Source: Planococcus lenghuensis (GTDB lineage: Bacteria; Bacillota; Bacilli; Bacillales_A; Planococcaceae). From it: 64,000 bases of DNA. Made by a program: the position numbers and the translations under genes. The notes beneath the pieces were generated by a model. That model saw only the letters and a list, made by a program, of their open reading frames with translations. It searched no databases and had not been told where the DNA came from. The stretch covers positions 2,708,001 through 2,772,000 of the forward strand of contig NZ_CP019640.1 of NCBI RefSeq assembly GCF_001999905.1. Reading direction: 5' to 3'. Positions 52,398 through 61,214 of this stretch are shown here, in pieces; the first letter of the stretch is position 1, and every line of letters begins with the position of its first letter.

Positions 52398-53409
52398 CGA
52401 GCTCATCTCCTTCCCCGCGGGCAATGACCACTTCACCTTGTTCTTCCAAATCCCGGATCAGCGTAACGATCGTTGTCTGAATGCCTTCAATATCCTTCAG
52501 CTTCACAGGACCCAGTACATCGATTTCTTCGCGGATCAGATCCGCACGGCGCTCAGACATATTGCGGTAAATGCTTTCTTTGACTTCTTCGCTTGCCACT
52601 TTCAATGCATACGTCAGATCAAGATCCCGCACATCGCGGAGAACCCGCTGAATCGAACGGGCATCAAGCTGGGCAATGTCCTCGAATACGAACATGCGCT
52701 TTTTGATCTCTGCAACCAGTTCCGGGGAATCCGTTTCAAGTTCCGACAGAATCGCTTTTTCGGTGCTGCGGTCCACTTTATTGAGCACTTGGACAATCGC
52801 TTCAACACCGCCGGTAGCTGTATAATCCTGTGAACCGGATGCAGACAATTTCCGCTCGATGATCTGTTCCACCTGGTGGATCACTTCCGGGGATGTGCTT
52901 TCCATCAACGCAATCCGCCGGGCCACTTCCGCCTGCTTATCCGGATCGAGCTGGGAAAGAATGTGGGAAGACTGTTTCGGCTCCAGATAGGACAGCACGA
53001 GTGCGATTGTCTGCGAATGTTCATGCTGCAGAATATTGTAAATCTGATTCGGATCGGCCCGCCGTGCAAAATTGAACGGTTTGACTTGCAGCCTGCTCGT
53101 CAGTCGGCCGATCGTGTCCAGCGCTTTTTCTTTCCCCAATGCTTTTTCAAGCACATTGCGGGCATAATCCAATCCGCCTTCACTCATATAATCCTGCGCA
53201 AGGATCATCCCGTAAAACTGATTCAGGACATCTTCCATTTCACTGCTTTTCAAGTGACGGATGTTGGAAATCTCCAGCGTCAGCTGATCGATTTCCGGTT
53301 CCGACAGCTGCTTGAAAATTCCTGCAGAGGCTTCAGGCCCTAAGCCGACCAGCAGGACTGCCGCTTTTTGAAGCCCGTTCAGCCCTGTAATTCTTTTCGC
53401 TTTTGCCAT
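52390..53409 (-). CDS. fliG: FliG, rotor/switch protein
   Basis: A 339-residue FliG. N-terminal LNGLQKAAVLLVGLGPEASAGIFKQLSE binds FliF; the middle domain holds EHSQTIALVLSYLEPKQSSHILSQL (the EHPQ-type motif); the C-terminal domain holds the torque helix with charged DLTYALKVASEEVKESIYRNMSERRADLIREEIDVLGPVK. Residue content suggests normal stator interaction. It sits 11 bases after fliF. Confidence 0.97.
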   Translation of the reverse strand: MAKAKRITGLNGLQKAAVLLVGLGPEASAGIFKQLSEPEIDQLTLEISNIRHLKSSEMEDVLNQFYGMILAQDYMSEGGLDYARNVLEKALGKEKALDTIGRLTSRLQVKPFNFARRADPNQIYNILQHEHSQTIALVLSYLEPKQSSHILSQLDPDKQAEVARRIALMESTSPEVIHQVEQIIERKLSASGSQDYTATGGVEAIVQVLNKVDRSTEKAILSELETDSPELVAEIKKRMFVFEDIAQLDARSIQRVLRDVRDLDLTYALKVASEEVKESIYRNMSERRADLIREEIDVLGPVKLKDIEGIQTTIVTLIRDLEEQGEVVIARGEGDELVV

Positions 53410-53420
53410 ACGTCACACCC

Positions 53421-55055
53421 CTACTCTTCGTTCATCCAGGAACGCAATAAATTCGCAAAGTCTTCCGGCCGTTCCTTGGCCAATTTTTCGACAGTTTTCC
53501 GTTTCGGATTTGCAATGGAATCGAACTCGGACAGATCAATCTCCGCTTCTTCGGGCAGACTGTCATCCGGCGGCGGCTGGTCGAATATCCCCATGACATA
53601 CTCATTCTCCTCCTGATCCCGTCTCCGCTTGCGGATCAGCAACACTGCAACAACTAAGACAACCAGCAAGGCGGCAATTCCGATACCGGCATACAGCAGG
53701 AAGTTCGCCGGAAGTACAGTCCACCATGGCGCAACCGGCTCTTCCGCTTCGACGACCGCTTTTCCTTGGAATTCGGTTGCGAAGATGGAAATACGGCCTT
53801 CGAGTTCTTCTTCAGTCATTTCAGTGCCGTTCATGCTCAACGTCGTGCTGACAGTATTCGTTAAAATACTGCGGATATCATTGATGTTCTGTAATGTCAG
53901 ACTTTCCGGATCAGCCGGAACCGGCGGCTCTACACCGACATTGATCGTAATGTCATCAATGACATAAGGGCTCAATTCAATCTGGCGGTTAATTCGGTTC
54001 ACTTCCGAGTTGATCCGTTCCTCGGTGCGTTCGGATTCGCTGCTACCGATGCCATCAGCGCCCGGATAATTTGCAATTTCGGTCTCTCCTGCCCCTGTGG
54101 CATCTTCGACGACTGCCCCTTCACTGGAATAGGATTCGACAATCCGTTCGACACTGATGGCAATGCCTTCATTCGTTTCTTCATTCACGGGTTCGACGAG
54201 ATTTTCTTCGCGCCGTTCCTTTGTGAAATCCATACTCGTCATAACGGAGACGACGACTTTGTCCCGTCCAAGTGTAAGTCCAAGTAATTGCTGAAGTTCC
54301 CGTTGGATATCCTGTTCGATGTCTTCCTTGATCTCCCGTTGCTGCTGATACACGGACAGCGTCGTATCCACTACGTCTTCTTCCAAAATCTCGAACATCT
54401 GGCCATTCTGGTCCATGATCACAATCTGATCTGCCGGTAAATTTGGGATACTTTTACTGATTAAATGATATAACCCGTTGACCTGCTTTTGATCGAGCTG
54501 AAAGGCGGGATCACCGGTCACCACAATCGAAGCGGTGGCCACTTGTTCTTCATCTGTGATCCAGATGTTTTCTTTCGGCAGCGTAATCATGACGTTGGCA
54601 TCCGTCACGCCATCAATCTGGCGAATCAAGTATGCCAGTTCGTTCTGCATCGCATCCCGCTCAACCACATCGAAATGGCGATCCGTCATGCCGAGTCCCA
54701 TGTTTTCGCTGAACACGCTGTAATTGACGTTGCCGTTTTCAGGGATTCCTTCCGCAGCCAAAGCGATTTTCAAATTGGCCAATTCGTCTTCCGGCACGCT
54801 GATGATGCTGCCGTCATTCGATACCTCCACGAGAATGCCGCGTTCTTCGATGGCCGCTTTGATTTCCCCGGCTTCCGCCGGTGCAAGATTGGAATATAAC
54901 GGAGCGAAATCGTCCCGAGAATTGAAAAAGAAAAACACGGAAAGCACGAGCGCTGTCAAAACGAAAGAGCCGATCATAATCCACTTCGTCAGGCCTGAAA
55001 ATCCCGCCCATGCCCCCTTGAGTTTTTCGGTGTAAGCCGATACTGTTTCTTTCAT
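53421..55055 (-). CDS. fliF: FliF, MS-ring protein
   Basis: A 544-residue MS-ring protein. The first membrane helix is at about 22-45 (WIMIGSFVLTALVLSVFFFF), then ring-building domains (LNYSVF-type NVNYSVFSENMGLGMTDRHFDVVERDAMQNELAYLIRQ) with an acidic variable loop, a second helix near 445-468 and a C-terminal tail for FliG. It is the foundation of the basal body. It follows fliE by 25 bases. Confidence 0.97.
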   Translation of the reverse strand: MKETVSAYTEKLKGAWAGFSGLTKWIMIGSFVLTALVLSVFFFFNSRDDFAPLYSNLAPAEAGEIKAAIEERGILVEVSNDGSIISVPEDELANLKIALAAEGIPENGNVNYSVFSENMGLGMTDRHFDVVERDAMQNELAYLIRQIDGVTDANVMITLPKENIWITDEEQVATASIVVTGDPAFQLDQKQVNGLYHLISKSIPNLPADQIVIMDQNGQMFEILEEDVVDTTLSVYQQQREIKEDIEQDIQRELQQLLGLTLGRDKVVVSVMTSMDFTKERREENLVEPVNEETNEGIAISVERIVESYSSEGAVVEDATGAGETEIANYPGADGIGSSESERTEERINSEVNRINRQIELSPYVIDDITINVGVEPPVPADPESLTLQNINDIRSILTNTVSTTLSMNGTEMTEEELEGRISIFATEFQGKAVVEAEEPVAPWWTVLPANFLLYAGIGIAALLVVLVVAVLLIRKRRRDQEENEYVMGIFDQPPPDDSLPEEAEIDLSEFDSIANPKRKTVEKLAKERPEDFANLLRSWMNEE

Positions 55056-55080
55056 TTGCCATTATCCTCTGCGCTTGTCT

Positions 55081-55377
55081 TCATACTTGCATCCTCATCA
55101 TTTCCTGGTAAGCTTCGACGACTTTATTGCGCACTTGCATGGTCAATTGCAGGGATAAATTCGCTTTCTGGGAAGCAATCATGACTTCGTGGACATCCTG
55201 AACTTGCCCGGTCACAAGTCCCGTCGTCAGTTTATCCGATTCTTTTTGGGCGCTATTCACTTTATCCAGCGCCTGTTTGAACAACTCGCCGAATTCGCCT
55301 GTTTTATTGTCTGTCTGGACTTTGGGACTTTCCTGAGGCTGTAAGAATGGGACTTGAATCGAACTAATCGTGTTCAT
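55081..55377 (-). CDS. fliE: FliE, rod-MS ring junction protein
   Basis: A 98-residue FliE with the conserved C-terminal SQKANLSLQLTMQVRNKVVEAYQEMMRMQV and FGELFKQALDKVNSAQKESDKLT. It joins the MS ring to the rod. It has the normal length and lies between flgC and fliF. Confidence 0.96.
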   Translation of the reverse strand: MNTISSIQVPFLQPQESPKVQTDNKTGEFGELFKQALDKVNSAQKESDKLTTGLVTGQVQDVHEVMIASQKANLSLQLTMQVRNKVVEAYQEMMRMQV

Positions 55378-55412
55378 GGGAACCTCCTAAAATCTCCGAT
55401 CAACGGGACGGG

Positions 55413-55868
55413 TTATTTGCCGATTTCCAACGCTTTCATGAACATGCTTTTGGATGCATTCAATGCGGTTACATTCGCTTCATAAGAGCGGGTCGCAGAC
55501 ATCAGATCCACCATTTCCTTCACCGGATCCACGTTCGGCAGCCGGACGTAACCATCTTCATCCGCTTCCGGATGAGTGGGATCATACGATAACGCGAACG
55601 GCGTCCGGTCCTCTTCGATTCTTGAAACCGATACACCGGATACATGAGCGGATCCTCTGCCCATCGCCGCCTGAAGATGCTGGCCGAATGGCGACACACC
55701 GCTTTGCGACAGCTCCACCGTTTTCCGGCGGTACGGCATCCATTCGCCGTTGACCCGTTCGGCCCGGGTTGTGTTGGCATTCGCGATATTGGAAGAAACG
55801 ACGTCCATCCGGAGCCGGTTTGCCGTCAGGCCGGAAGCGCTGATATTAAGTCCGTTGAATAAGCTCAT
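55413..55868 (-). CDS. flgC: FlgC, proximal rod protein
   Basis: A 151-residue rod protein with N-terminal LFNGLNISASGLTANRLRMDVVSSNIANANTTR and C-terminal YVRLPNVDPVKEMVDLMSATRSYEANVTALNASKSM. Length matches FlgC of Bacillus (150). It follows flgB by five bases. Confidence 0.97.
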   Translation of the reverse strand: MSLFNGLNISASGLTANRLRMDVVSSNIANANTTRAERVNGEWMPYRRKTVELSQSGVSPFGQHLQAAMGRGSAHVSGVSVSRIEEDRTPFALSYDPTHPEADEDGYVRLPNVDPVKEMVDLMSATRSYEANVTALNASKSMFMKALEIGK

Positions 55869-55873
55869 CTTCC

Positions 55874-56278
55874 TTACCTCCCATCGCTGATGACAGAGCG
55901 GAGACTGTTGAATTTCCCATTGATCCGCTCGGTCAGCGCGTTATTCCATAATTGGTTTTTCGCCATTTCGGCCATTTCGTAGTCCATATCCACGTTATTG
56001 CCATTTGTTTTGAACTTTGTATTGGTGTTCACTGTCACGGAAGGTACTCCTGCTGAATTTTCCGTACTGAATGGGATATGACCCGCTGCTGTTTTGAAGC
56101 TTTTCAATGATCCGCTGCTATCCATTGCGTTCTGCAGTGCAGATTGGAAGTTTACTTGTCTGCTTTTGTAGTTCGTCGTGTCGACATTCGCAATATTCGC
56201 CGCATGCGTCCGTTGCTTCAAAGCCGATGTCGATAACGCCTGTTCCAATGACTGGAACGTCTGAGGAAATATATTCAT
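55874..56278 (-). CDS. flgB: FlgB, proximal rod protein; first gene of the flagellar operon
   Basis: A 134-residue rod protein (LEQALSTSALKQRTHAANIANVDTTNYKSR...VDMDYEMAEMAKNQLWNNALTERINGKF). It is the first gene after the leader containing the c-di-GMP riboswitch and terminator. AAAGGAG stands seven bases before the ATG at 56278, 30 bases after the terminator stem, so the ribosome site is outside the hairpin. Everything downstream to 35.5 kb depends on read-through of that leader unless internal promoters exist. Confidence 0.97.
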   Translation of the reverse strand: MNIFPQTFQSLEQALSTSALKQRTHAANIANVDTTNYKSRQVNFQSALQNAMDSSGSLKSFKTAAGHIPFSTENSAGVPSVTVNTNTKFKTNGNNVDMDYEMAEMAKNQLWNNALTERINGKFNSLRSVISDGR

Positions 56279-56308
56279 TGCTGAACTCCTTTATTCTTAA
56301 TTTGGCCA

Positions 56309-56336
56309 CAAAAAAACCACCCCGAAAAAAGGGTGG
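56309..56336 (-). terminator. Intrinsic terminator in the flagellar operon leader
   Basis: CCACCC (56336-56331 on the minus strand) and GGGGTGG (56323-56317), then at least six T. It lies about 16 bases past the riboswitch aptamer and 30 bases before flgB, so it is the probable expression platform. Confidence 0.9.
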
Positions 56337-56351
56337 ATTATGCATCTCCCA

Positions 56352-56445
56352 TCTTTCGGTAACCCGGCTGCCAAGCACAAAAGATTGTGCGTAGGCCCGT
56401 GGCTTTGCGTCCTTTCCTTTCGGAGAAGTTTGCCGTTATCGTGAC
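56352..56445 (-). ncRNA. Cyclic di-GMP-I (GEMM-I) riboswitch in the flgB operon leader
   Basis: The minus strand carries the GEMM-I conserved blocks in order: AACGGCAAAC (about 56437-56428), a GAAA tetraloop stem, GACGCAAAGCCACGGGCCTA (about 56413-56393), a variable stem-loop, and GGCAGCCGGGTTACCG (about 56371-56356). These include the tetraloop and receptor and the ligand-contacting residues of the class. It binds c-di-GMP and here precedes a terminator. C. difficile has a comparable c-di-GMP-I switch ahead of its flgB operon, which shuts the operon off when c-di-GMP rises. The same sign is likely here but not proven by sequence. Confidence 0.94.
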
Positions 56446-56770
56446 GATTGTTGTATTCAGTTTTTTAAATGTTTTAGGTCTTTTTACTGATTTGGATATT
56501 TTGTGGAAAAACATTACTTAACTCGATAAAAACCGGACGTTCTTATAATCAATTACGGCTTTTGATACTGATCTAGCTTTTAAACTCAATAAATTGACTC
56601 ATTTTCAACTGTTCTTGATGGTGATAATAGCACGTTTTTTTGATTTTGGCTATTTTTTCTTGGAAAAATGATTTTGTTTTAATTTTCCTTTTTCTATATA
56701 TTTTATTTAATTATAGTGGTATGCTAACGCCAAATTGCAAGAGTTTTTTAAGAAAGGGTGAATTTTTTTT
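56446..56770. other. Promoter region between the flgB operon and flhO
   Basis: No gene is present in this strongly AT-rich stretch. It must hold the promoter of the flgB operon (minus) and that of flhO (plus). Several AT-rich hexamers exist, but none forms an unambiguous sigma-A pair, and no TAAA-N15-GCCGATAT sigma-D pattern was found in either direction. Confidence 0.5.
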
Positions 56771-57595
56771 ATGTTCCGCGGATTATATATTGCAACTTCC
56801 GGACTTATGGCCCATAACCGTAAACAGCAAGTACTCACGAATAACTTGGCGAATGCGAATACGCCCGGATTCAAACAAGACGAGACGGTGCTTCGGGCTT
56901 TTCCTGCCCAATTGATCCAAGCCATGCAGGCGGGCAAGCATCCAGCTACTATTGGCAAGCTCCATACCGGCGTTTACGCCCAGGAAGGGATTCCGTCTTT
57001 CGTGCAAGGCGCATTAAAGGAAACCGGGAATCCAACCGACATTTCCCTGCTATCCGGCGCATTGCCGGTCGATCCCGAAACACAGCAGCAAGGTACACTG
57101 TTATTCGCAGTCAATGCCGGAGACGGGCAAATCCGGTATACACAAAACGGTCAGTTTGCAGTCGACCAGGATGGATTTCTGACGACAGCTGACGGGCTGA
57201 ATGTCTTAGACGCGAACTTCCAGACGATTCGTACGGATTCAGAGAACTTTACAGTCCAAGGCAACGGTGAAATTATCCGGGAAGACGGAACGAACGCAAA
57301 TCAGCTTTGGGTCGGGTATACAAATGATCCTGAACAGCTCGTAAAAGAAGGCCATAATCTCCTTCGCTGGGAAGGTGATTTCGAGAATGCGCCGCTTGGG
57401 ATTGAAGCGGCCGGACTTCCGAACATGCCTGGAGATTTCGTAAAGCAAGGCATGGTCGAACAGTCGAACGTGGATCTGACCCGGACGATGACGGACATGA
57501 TGAGCACGTACCGCAGCTTTGAGTCGAGCCAGAAAGTCATCCAGGCTTACGACCGGAGTATGGAGAAAGCGGTCAATGAAATCGGAAGGGTTTGA
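56771..57595 (+). CDS. flhO: FlhO (FlgF-like), distal rod protein
   Basis: A 274-residue rod/hook family protein (MFRGLYIATSGLMAHNRKQQVLTNNLANANTPGFKQ at the N-terminus; MVEQSNVDLTRTMTDMMSTYRSFESSQKVIQAYD at the C-terminus). In B. subtilis FlhO and FlhP form the distal rod and their genes are unlinked to the main operon; here they are divergent from it. AAAGGGTG precedes the ATG at nine bases. It is followed by flhP after 45 bases, so the two form an operon. Confidence 0.94.
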   Translation: MFRGLYIATSGLMAHNRKQQVLTNNLANANTPGFKQDETVLRAFPAQLIQAMQAGKHPATIGKLHTGVYAQEGIPSFVQGALKETGNPTDISLLSGALPVDPETQQQGTLLFAVNAGDGQIRYTQNGQFAVDQDGFLTTADGLNVLDANFQTIRTDSENFTVQGNGEIIREDGTNANQLWVGYTNDPEQLVKEGHNLLRWEGDFENAPLGIEAAGLPNMPGDFVKQGMVEQSNVDLTRTMTDMMSTYRSFESSQKVIQAYDRSMEKAVNEIGRV

Positions 57596-57640
57596 TGTAT
57601 TAGTCAGATTTTTATCAGTACTATTTACTAAAGGAGAATT

Positions 57641-58489
57641 ATGCCCATGAATATCCAAATGAATTCTGCAGCTACATCGATGCGGGAATTGCAGAAGAAG
57701 ATAGATTTGATTGCGAATAATATTTCGAATGTGAGCACGACGGGATATAAGCGGCAGGAAGCGAATTTTTCCGACGCGCTTACCGTATCGATGGAAAAGC
57801 AGGCGGGGCTTCAGCATGAAATCGGGCGGCAGACGCCGAATGGACTGCGAATCGGATCAGGGGCTATCCTGTCCCAGACGAATTTACGAATGGAACAAGG
57901 TTCATCGCTTCAGACGGGTCGCCCTTTCGATTTTATGATTGGCGGCAATTCCGGATACTTCCGGGTCGCATCTGAAGGAAATACATATTACACAAAAGAC
58001 GGTTCTTTCCAAGTTCAGCCGGTGCTGAACTCCGATCAAGTCGCCTTGGTGACGAACGCAGGAGATGCGGTTGTTGACGGCAATAATCAGCCGATCGTTT
58101 TTGAAAACGATTATGATTCCGTTACTGTCACTGAAAATGGCGGACTGGAAATTACATTTAAAGATCAAGCGAAACAGCCGGCCCAGTTCCAGTTGAGTAT
58201 CGCTAAAATTCTGCGTCCGGACCTTCTTGAAAAAGCGGGCGGCAACCGCTATCAGCTGCCTGGTACAGAAGCTGAACAGATGGCAGCCGGTGCACTTCAG
58301 CTTTTTGGAACAGCGGCAGAAAATGATGGCAGCGCCCGGGTGATGCAAGGCGCGCTTGAAGCATCCAATGTAGATTTGACTGAAGAAATGACGGAACTGA
58401 TTACTGCACAGCGACTGCTCCAGTCACAAGGAAAAGCGATTTCGTTCGCGGATGACATGATGGGGCTTGTTAATACGATGCGGGGATAA
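57641..58489 (+). CDS. flhP: FlhP (FlgG-like), distal rod protein
   Basis: A 282-residue rod protein. N-terminal SMRELQKKIDLIANNISNVSTTGYKRQEANFSD and C-terminal MQGALEASNVDLTEEMTELITAQRLLQSQGKAISFADDMM are the rod signatures. AAAGGAG lies four bases before ATG 57641 and ten bases before a second ATG at 57647, so either may be used. It is followed at once by a strong terminator. Confidence 0.94.
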   Translation: MPMNIQMNSAATSMRELQKKIDLIANNISNVSTTGYKRQEANFSDALTVSMEKQAGLQHEIGRQTPNGLRIGSGAILSQTNLRMEQGSSLQTGRPFDFMIGGNSGYFRVASEGNTYYTKDGSFQVQPVLNSDQVALVTNAGDAVVDGNNQPIVFENDYDSVTVTENGGLEITFKDQAKQPAQFQLSIAKILRPDLLEKAGGNRYQLPGTEAEQMAAGALQLFGTAAENDGSARVMQGALEASNVDLTEEMTELITAQRLLQSQGKAISFADDMMGLVNTMRG

Positions 58490-58900
58490 ATGGAGAAGCT
58501 GACGCCGGAATTCCGGTGTCAGCTTTTTTTGATTTATGCTGGGAGTTTGACTGAATGATTATTAAAATTGGGTGAGTGCACTTTAAACGCTGGTGAATGC
58601 ACATTATACTTTATTGAATGCGTTTTAAGAAAAGTTGAGTGTACTTTAAGGGCCAGCGAATGCACTTTAAGACCGCAACTTGAGTCAATATGCGTGGTTG
58701 AAATTCCCAGGAAAGCTGATGCGGGTTGCCCGGTATCAACTTTTTTTGATTTGTGGTGAAAATACGGTTGAATGGTGATTAAGATTGGCTGAGTGCACTT
58801 TAAGCGCTGATGAACGCACATTAGACTTTAATGAACGCGTTTTAAGAAAAGCTGAATGTACTTTAAGAGCCGGCGAATGCACTTTAACCCCCACCAGTTC
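58490..58900. repeat. 217-bp tandem duplication built from ten 21-bp units
   Basis: Two copies start at 58496 and 58713, exactly 217 bases apart. Each begins with a hairpin and T-run (AAGCTGAcGC...) and ends with five 21-base units of the form GAATGCACTTTAAGNNNNNNN (58574-58678 and 58791-58895). The five units keep the same order in both copies: the second has CACATTA, the third GCGTTTTAAGAAAA, the fourth TGTACTTTAAG. The copies differ by about 15-20 percent. In one minus-strand frame the units read as LKVHS repeats, but no start site or family supports a protein. Confidence 0.85.
58496..58532 (+). terminator. Terminator of the flhO-flhP operon
   Basis: AAGCTGACGCCGGAA (58496-58510) pairs with TTCCGGTGTCAGCTT (58511-58525), followed by T residues. 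It starts seven bases past the flhP stop. A diverged second copy of this hairpin with TTTTTTT lies at 58713-58747. Confidence 0.92.
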
Positions 58901-58973
58901 CCAATCCTCCTCTTTAAAAAACAAAAAACCACCATAAATCCAAAATTCATGGCACCATCCCCGTTACACCTCA

Positions 58974-59010
58974 AAAAAAGAGCGGGTGCCGGATAAGGGC
59001 AACCGCTCTT
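58974..59010 (-). terminator. Terminator of the yvyF-flgM-flgN-flgK-flgL operon
   Basis: On the minus strand AGAGCGGTTGCC (59009-58998) pairs with GGCACCCGCTCT (58990-58979), followed by seven T. It lies five bases past the flgL stop, so no fliW or csrA gene follows flgL here. Confidence 0.9.
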
Positions 59011-59014
59011 CAAA

Positions 59015-59896
59015 TTATCTCAGGAAATCCATCAAGGTTGGCTGAATGATTTTCGCCGTAGCAGACAGACTTGCCTGGTAGATGCTTTCTTCGCTTTTCA
59101 GTTTTGTAATGGTTTCTGCATAGTTGACATCTTCGATTTGCGACAGCATGGTCTGTAACGCTACGTTACTGTCTTGCACGCGATTGGTGATGGCTTCGAC
59201 CCGATTTTGTCTGGCACCGACTTCAGCTGCAGTGGTCAAAAGCCGCTCCATTCCTTGGTCGATATGGTCGAGCGAGACGGTTTCACCTGCTTTTAATGCG
59301 GCTGCTACACTGTTCAGTACGTTGAATAAATTATCGTTTTCGTTAGCATTTCCGATCAATTTGTCTGCCGTAACGTTAATGTTGACCGCTGCACCTTCCC
59401 CGATGGTGAACTTCCTCTGATCGGTGTTGAAGGTGCTTTCGGTATAGGCACCAGATGTCGGAAACGGCGGATTTTTTGTATTGGATCCATTGAACAAGTA
59501 CTGGCCGTTCACTTTCGCATTGGCGAATTGATGGATTTGTTCATGCAACGCTTCTGTTTCCGAGGCGATCATGTTGCGGTCCTGGTCGGAAAGTGCCCCG
59601 TTGTTTCCTTGTACGGCCAGTTCACGAACCCGCTGCATGACTTCGACCATCCCGTTGATGGTCTGATCGGCTTCCGACAGCCACAGATTCGCTTCATCGG
59701 CATTCCGTTCATATTGTTTATTGGCAGTGAGGGCACTTTTCAAGTTCATCGCTTTGCTGACACCGTTCGGATCATCCGACGGTTTATGTAATTTCTTGCC
59801 TGTTGACAAGTCGAGATTGGTTTTTTCCATGCGGCTTAAATTCTGGTTCATGTGCCGCAAGGAGTTTTGATGCAGCATTTGCTGGGAAATTCTCAT
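59015..59896 (-). CDS. flgL: FlgL, hook-filament junction protein
   Basis: A 293-residue flagellin-like HAP3. The N-terminal RISQQMLHQNSLRHMNQNLSRMEKTNLDLSTGKKLHKPSDDP and C-terminal NVALQTMLSQIEDVNYAETITKLKSEESIYQASL match flagellin D0/D1 ends. It joins FlgK to the filament. It is the last gene of the sigma-D operon. B. subtilis has fliW and csrA next; here the terminator and a repeat block follow. Confidence 0.95.
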   Translation of the reverse strand: MRISQQMLHQNSLRHMNQNLSRMEKTNLDLSTGKKLHKPSDDPNGVSKAMNLKSALTANKQYERNADEANLWLSEADQTINGMVEVMQRVRELAVQGNNGALSDQDRNMIASETEALHEQIHQFANAKVNGQYLFNGSNTKNPPFPTSGAYTESTFNTDQRKFTIGEGAAVNINVTADKLIGNANENDNLFNVLNSVAAALKAGETVSLDHIDQGMERLLTTAAEVGARQNRVEAITNRVQDSNVALQTMLSQIEDVNYAETITKLKSEESIYQASLSATAKIIQPTLMDFLR

Positions 59897-59920
59897 CCGG
59901 GTTTTCCTCCAGTCTCCCGG

Positions 59921-61189
59921 TTAGCGAGCCATCCGGTTGATAAGCGTGTCCAGCATTTCATCGGCAGTCGAGACAATTCGTGCCGCTGCGCTGTAGGCGT
60001 GCTGGTATTTCACTAAGTTCGCCATTTCTTCATCCAGTGAGACACCGGTGACAGATTGCCGGCGATTTTCTGTTGCGTTCAAGGTAGCGTCAAAACTGCT
60101 GACGAACCGGCCAGCCGCTTGTGTTTCAGCTCCGAGTTCACTGACGAGTGTCTGATAACCGCTCTTCACTTTTTCGGTTGCCGTATCGGTGTCGGTCGGT
60201 AACGCATATTGACCGCTGTCTTCATTCACCGTTAACCCGGCAATTGTGAAATCAGCCTGATTTCCTGCAAAGAGATTCGTGCCAGCCGATCCATTTTCAG
60301 CCGACATGCCATTCGCTTCAGCAAATCCTTTTACGGTCTCGTGCAACTGGCTATGGTATTTCTCCACGGTCGCAATCGACTGAGCCAAACCGGTCAGTTT
60401 GCCATTTGCCGGCTCGCTGTCCGTTGTCAACGTCGAAACAGTTTCAGTACCGGATACAAGCAGTACCGGCGCTCCTTCTTTTTGCAGCAAGCTGACCGAG
60501 TATGTACCGTCCGTCTGCTCTTTGACTTGGACGCTCACGAGTTTCGACAAGCTGTCCACGGCCAGATCCCGCTGGTCCTGCAAATCGTTGGCATTCTTGC
60601 CGGTCCGCCGGATGCTGTCATTAAGGGCGGCGATTTGTTTCAGGTAATCATTCGCTTCCTGAACAGTGGCGACTGTTTGCGATTGAAGATCCGTTTTCAG
60701 ACTGGACAATGAACGGTCCATTGCCTGAGCTGTCTCTACAAAAGCTTGAGCCCGTTCTTTAACAACGGCCCGCGCCGGCTGGCTGTCCGGATTCAATGCC
60801 AAATCCTGCTGCGCGCTCCAGACCGCATCCATTGCGGAATTAAGGCCGGTGTCACTCGGTTCATTGACGACTGTTTCAATGCGGCTGAGCGCAGTTTGTT
60901 GGGTTTGCCATTTAGCCAGTGTTCCGGCGCTGTCGCGGTACTGCTGATCCAAAAAGCGGTCCCGGACACGCGTGATCGATTCCACCAGGACACCGGAACC
61001 GAGCTGGCTCGGATTGGCATCGCCATTCGTCCAGACGTCCAGTGGTGGTGAAGTGACCGTATTCACTTGCTGGCGGGAGTAGCCTTTCGTGCCCGCGTTC
61101 GCGATATTGTGCCCGGTTGTGGCGATGTTCGCCTGGCTCGCCATCAGGCCGCGTTTTCCGAGTTCTAATCCATGGAATGTTGAAACCAT
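59921..61189 (-). CDS. flgK: FlgK, hook-filament junction protein (short form)
   Basis: A 422-residue HAP1 with the N-terminal FHGLELGKRGLMASQANIATTGHNIANAGTKGYSRQQVN and the C-terminal VSLDEEMANLVKYQHAYSAAARIVSTADEMLDTLINRM. It is shorter than B. subtilis FlgK (about 507), apparently with a reduced middle (D2/D3) region. Both terminal coiled-coil ends are present, so it looks functional. It is 24 bases from flgL and 25 from flgN. Confidence 0.94.
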   Translation of the reverse strand: MVSTFHGLELGKRGLMASQANIATTGHNIANAGTKGYSRQQVNTVTSPPLDVWTNGDANPSQLGSGVLVESITRVRDRFLDQQYRDSAGTLAKWQTQQTALSRIETVVNEPSDTGLNSAMDAVWSAQQDLALNPDSQPARAVVKERAQAFVETAQAMDRSLSSLKTDLQSQTVATVQEANDYLKQIAALNDSIRRTGKNANDLQDQRDLAVDSLSKLVSVQVKEQTDGTYSVSLLQKEGAPVLLVSGTETVSTLTTDSEPANGKLTGLAQSIATVEKYHSQLHETVKGFAEANGMSAENGSAGTNLFAGNQADFTIAGLTVNEDSGQYALPTDTDTATEKVKSGYQTLVSELGAETQAAGRFVSSFDATLNATENRRQSVTGVSLDEEMANLVKYQHAYSAAARIVSTADEMLDTLINRMAR

Positions 61190-61214
61190 TCAATTCCCTC
61201 TTTTCTCATGCCGG

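Noticed and set aside
56446..56770. Sigma-D promoter for flhO or the flgB operon
   Set aside because: No TAAA-N15-GCCGATAT match in either direction.
58574..58895. CRISPR array
   Set aside because: Units are 21 bases with only 7 variable bases, repeats diverge between units, and no cas genes are present.
58534..58924. Small minus-strand proteins with LKVHS repeats
   Set aside because: They are translations of the 21-bp repeat units, with no ribosome site and frames that cross terminator hairpins.
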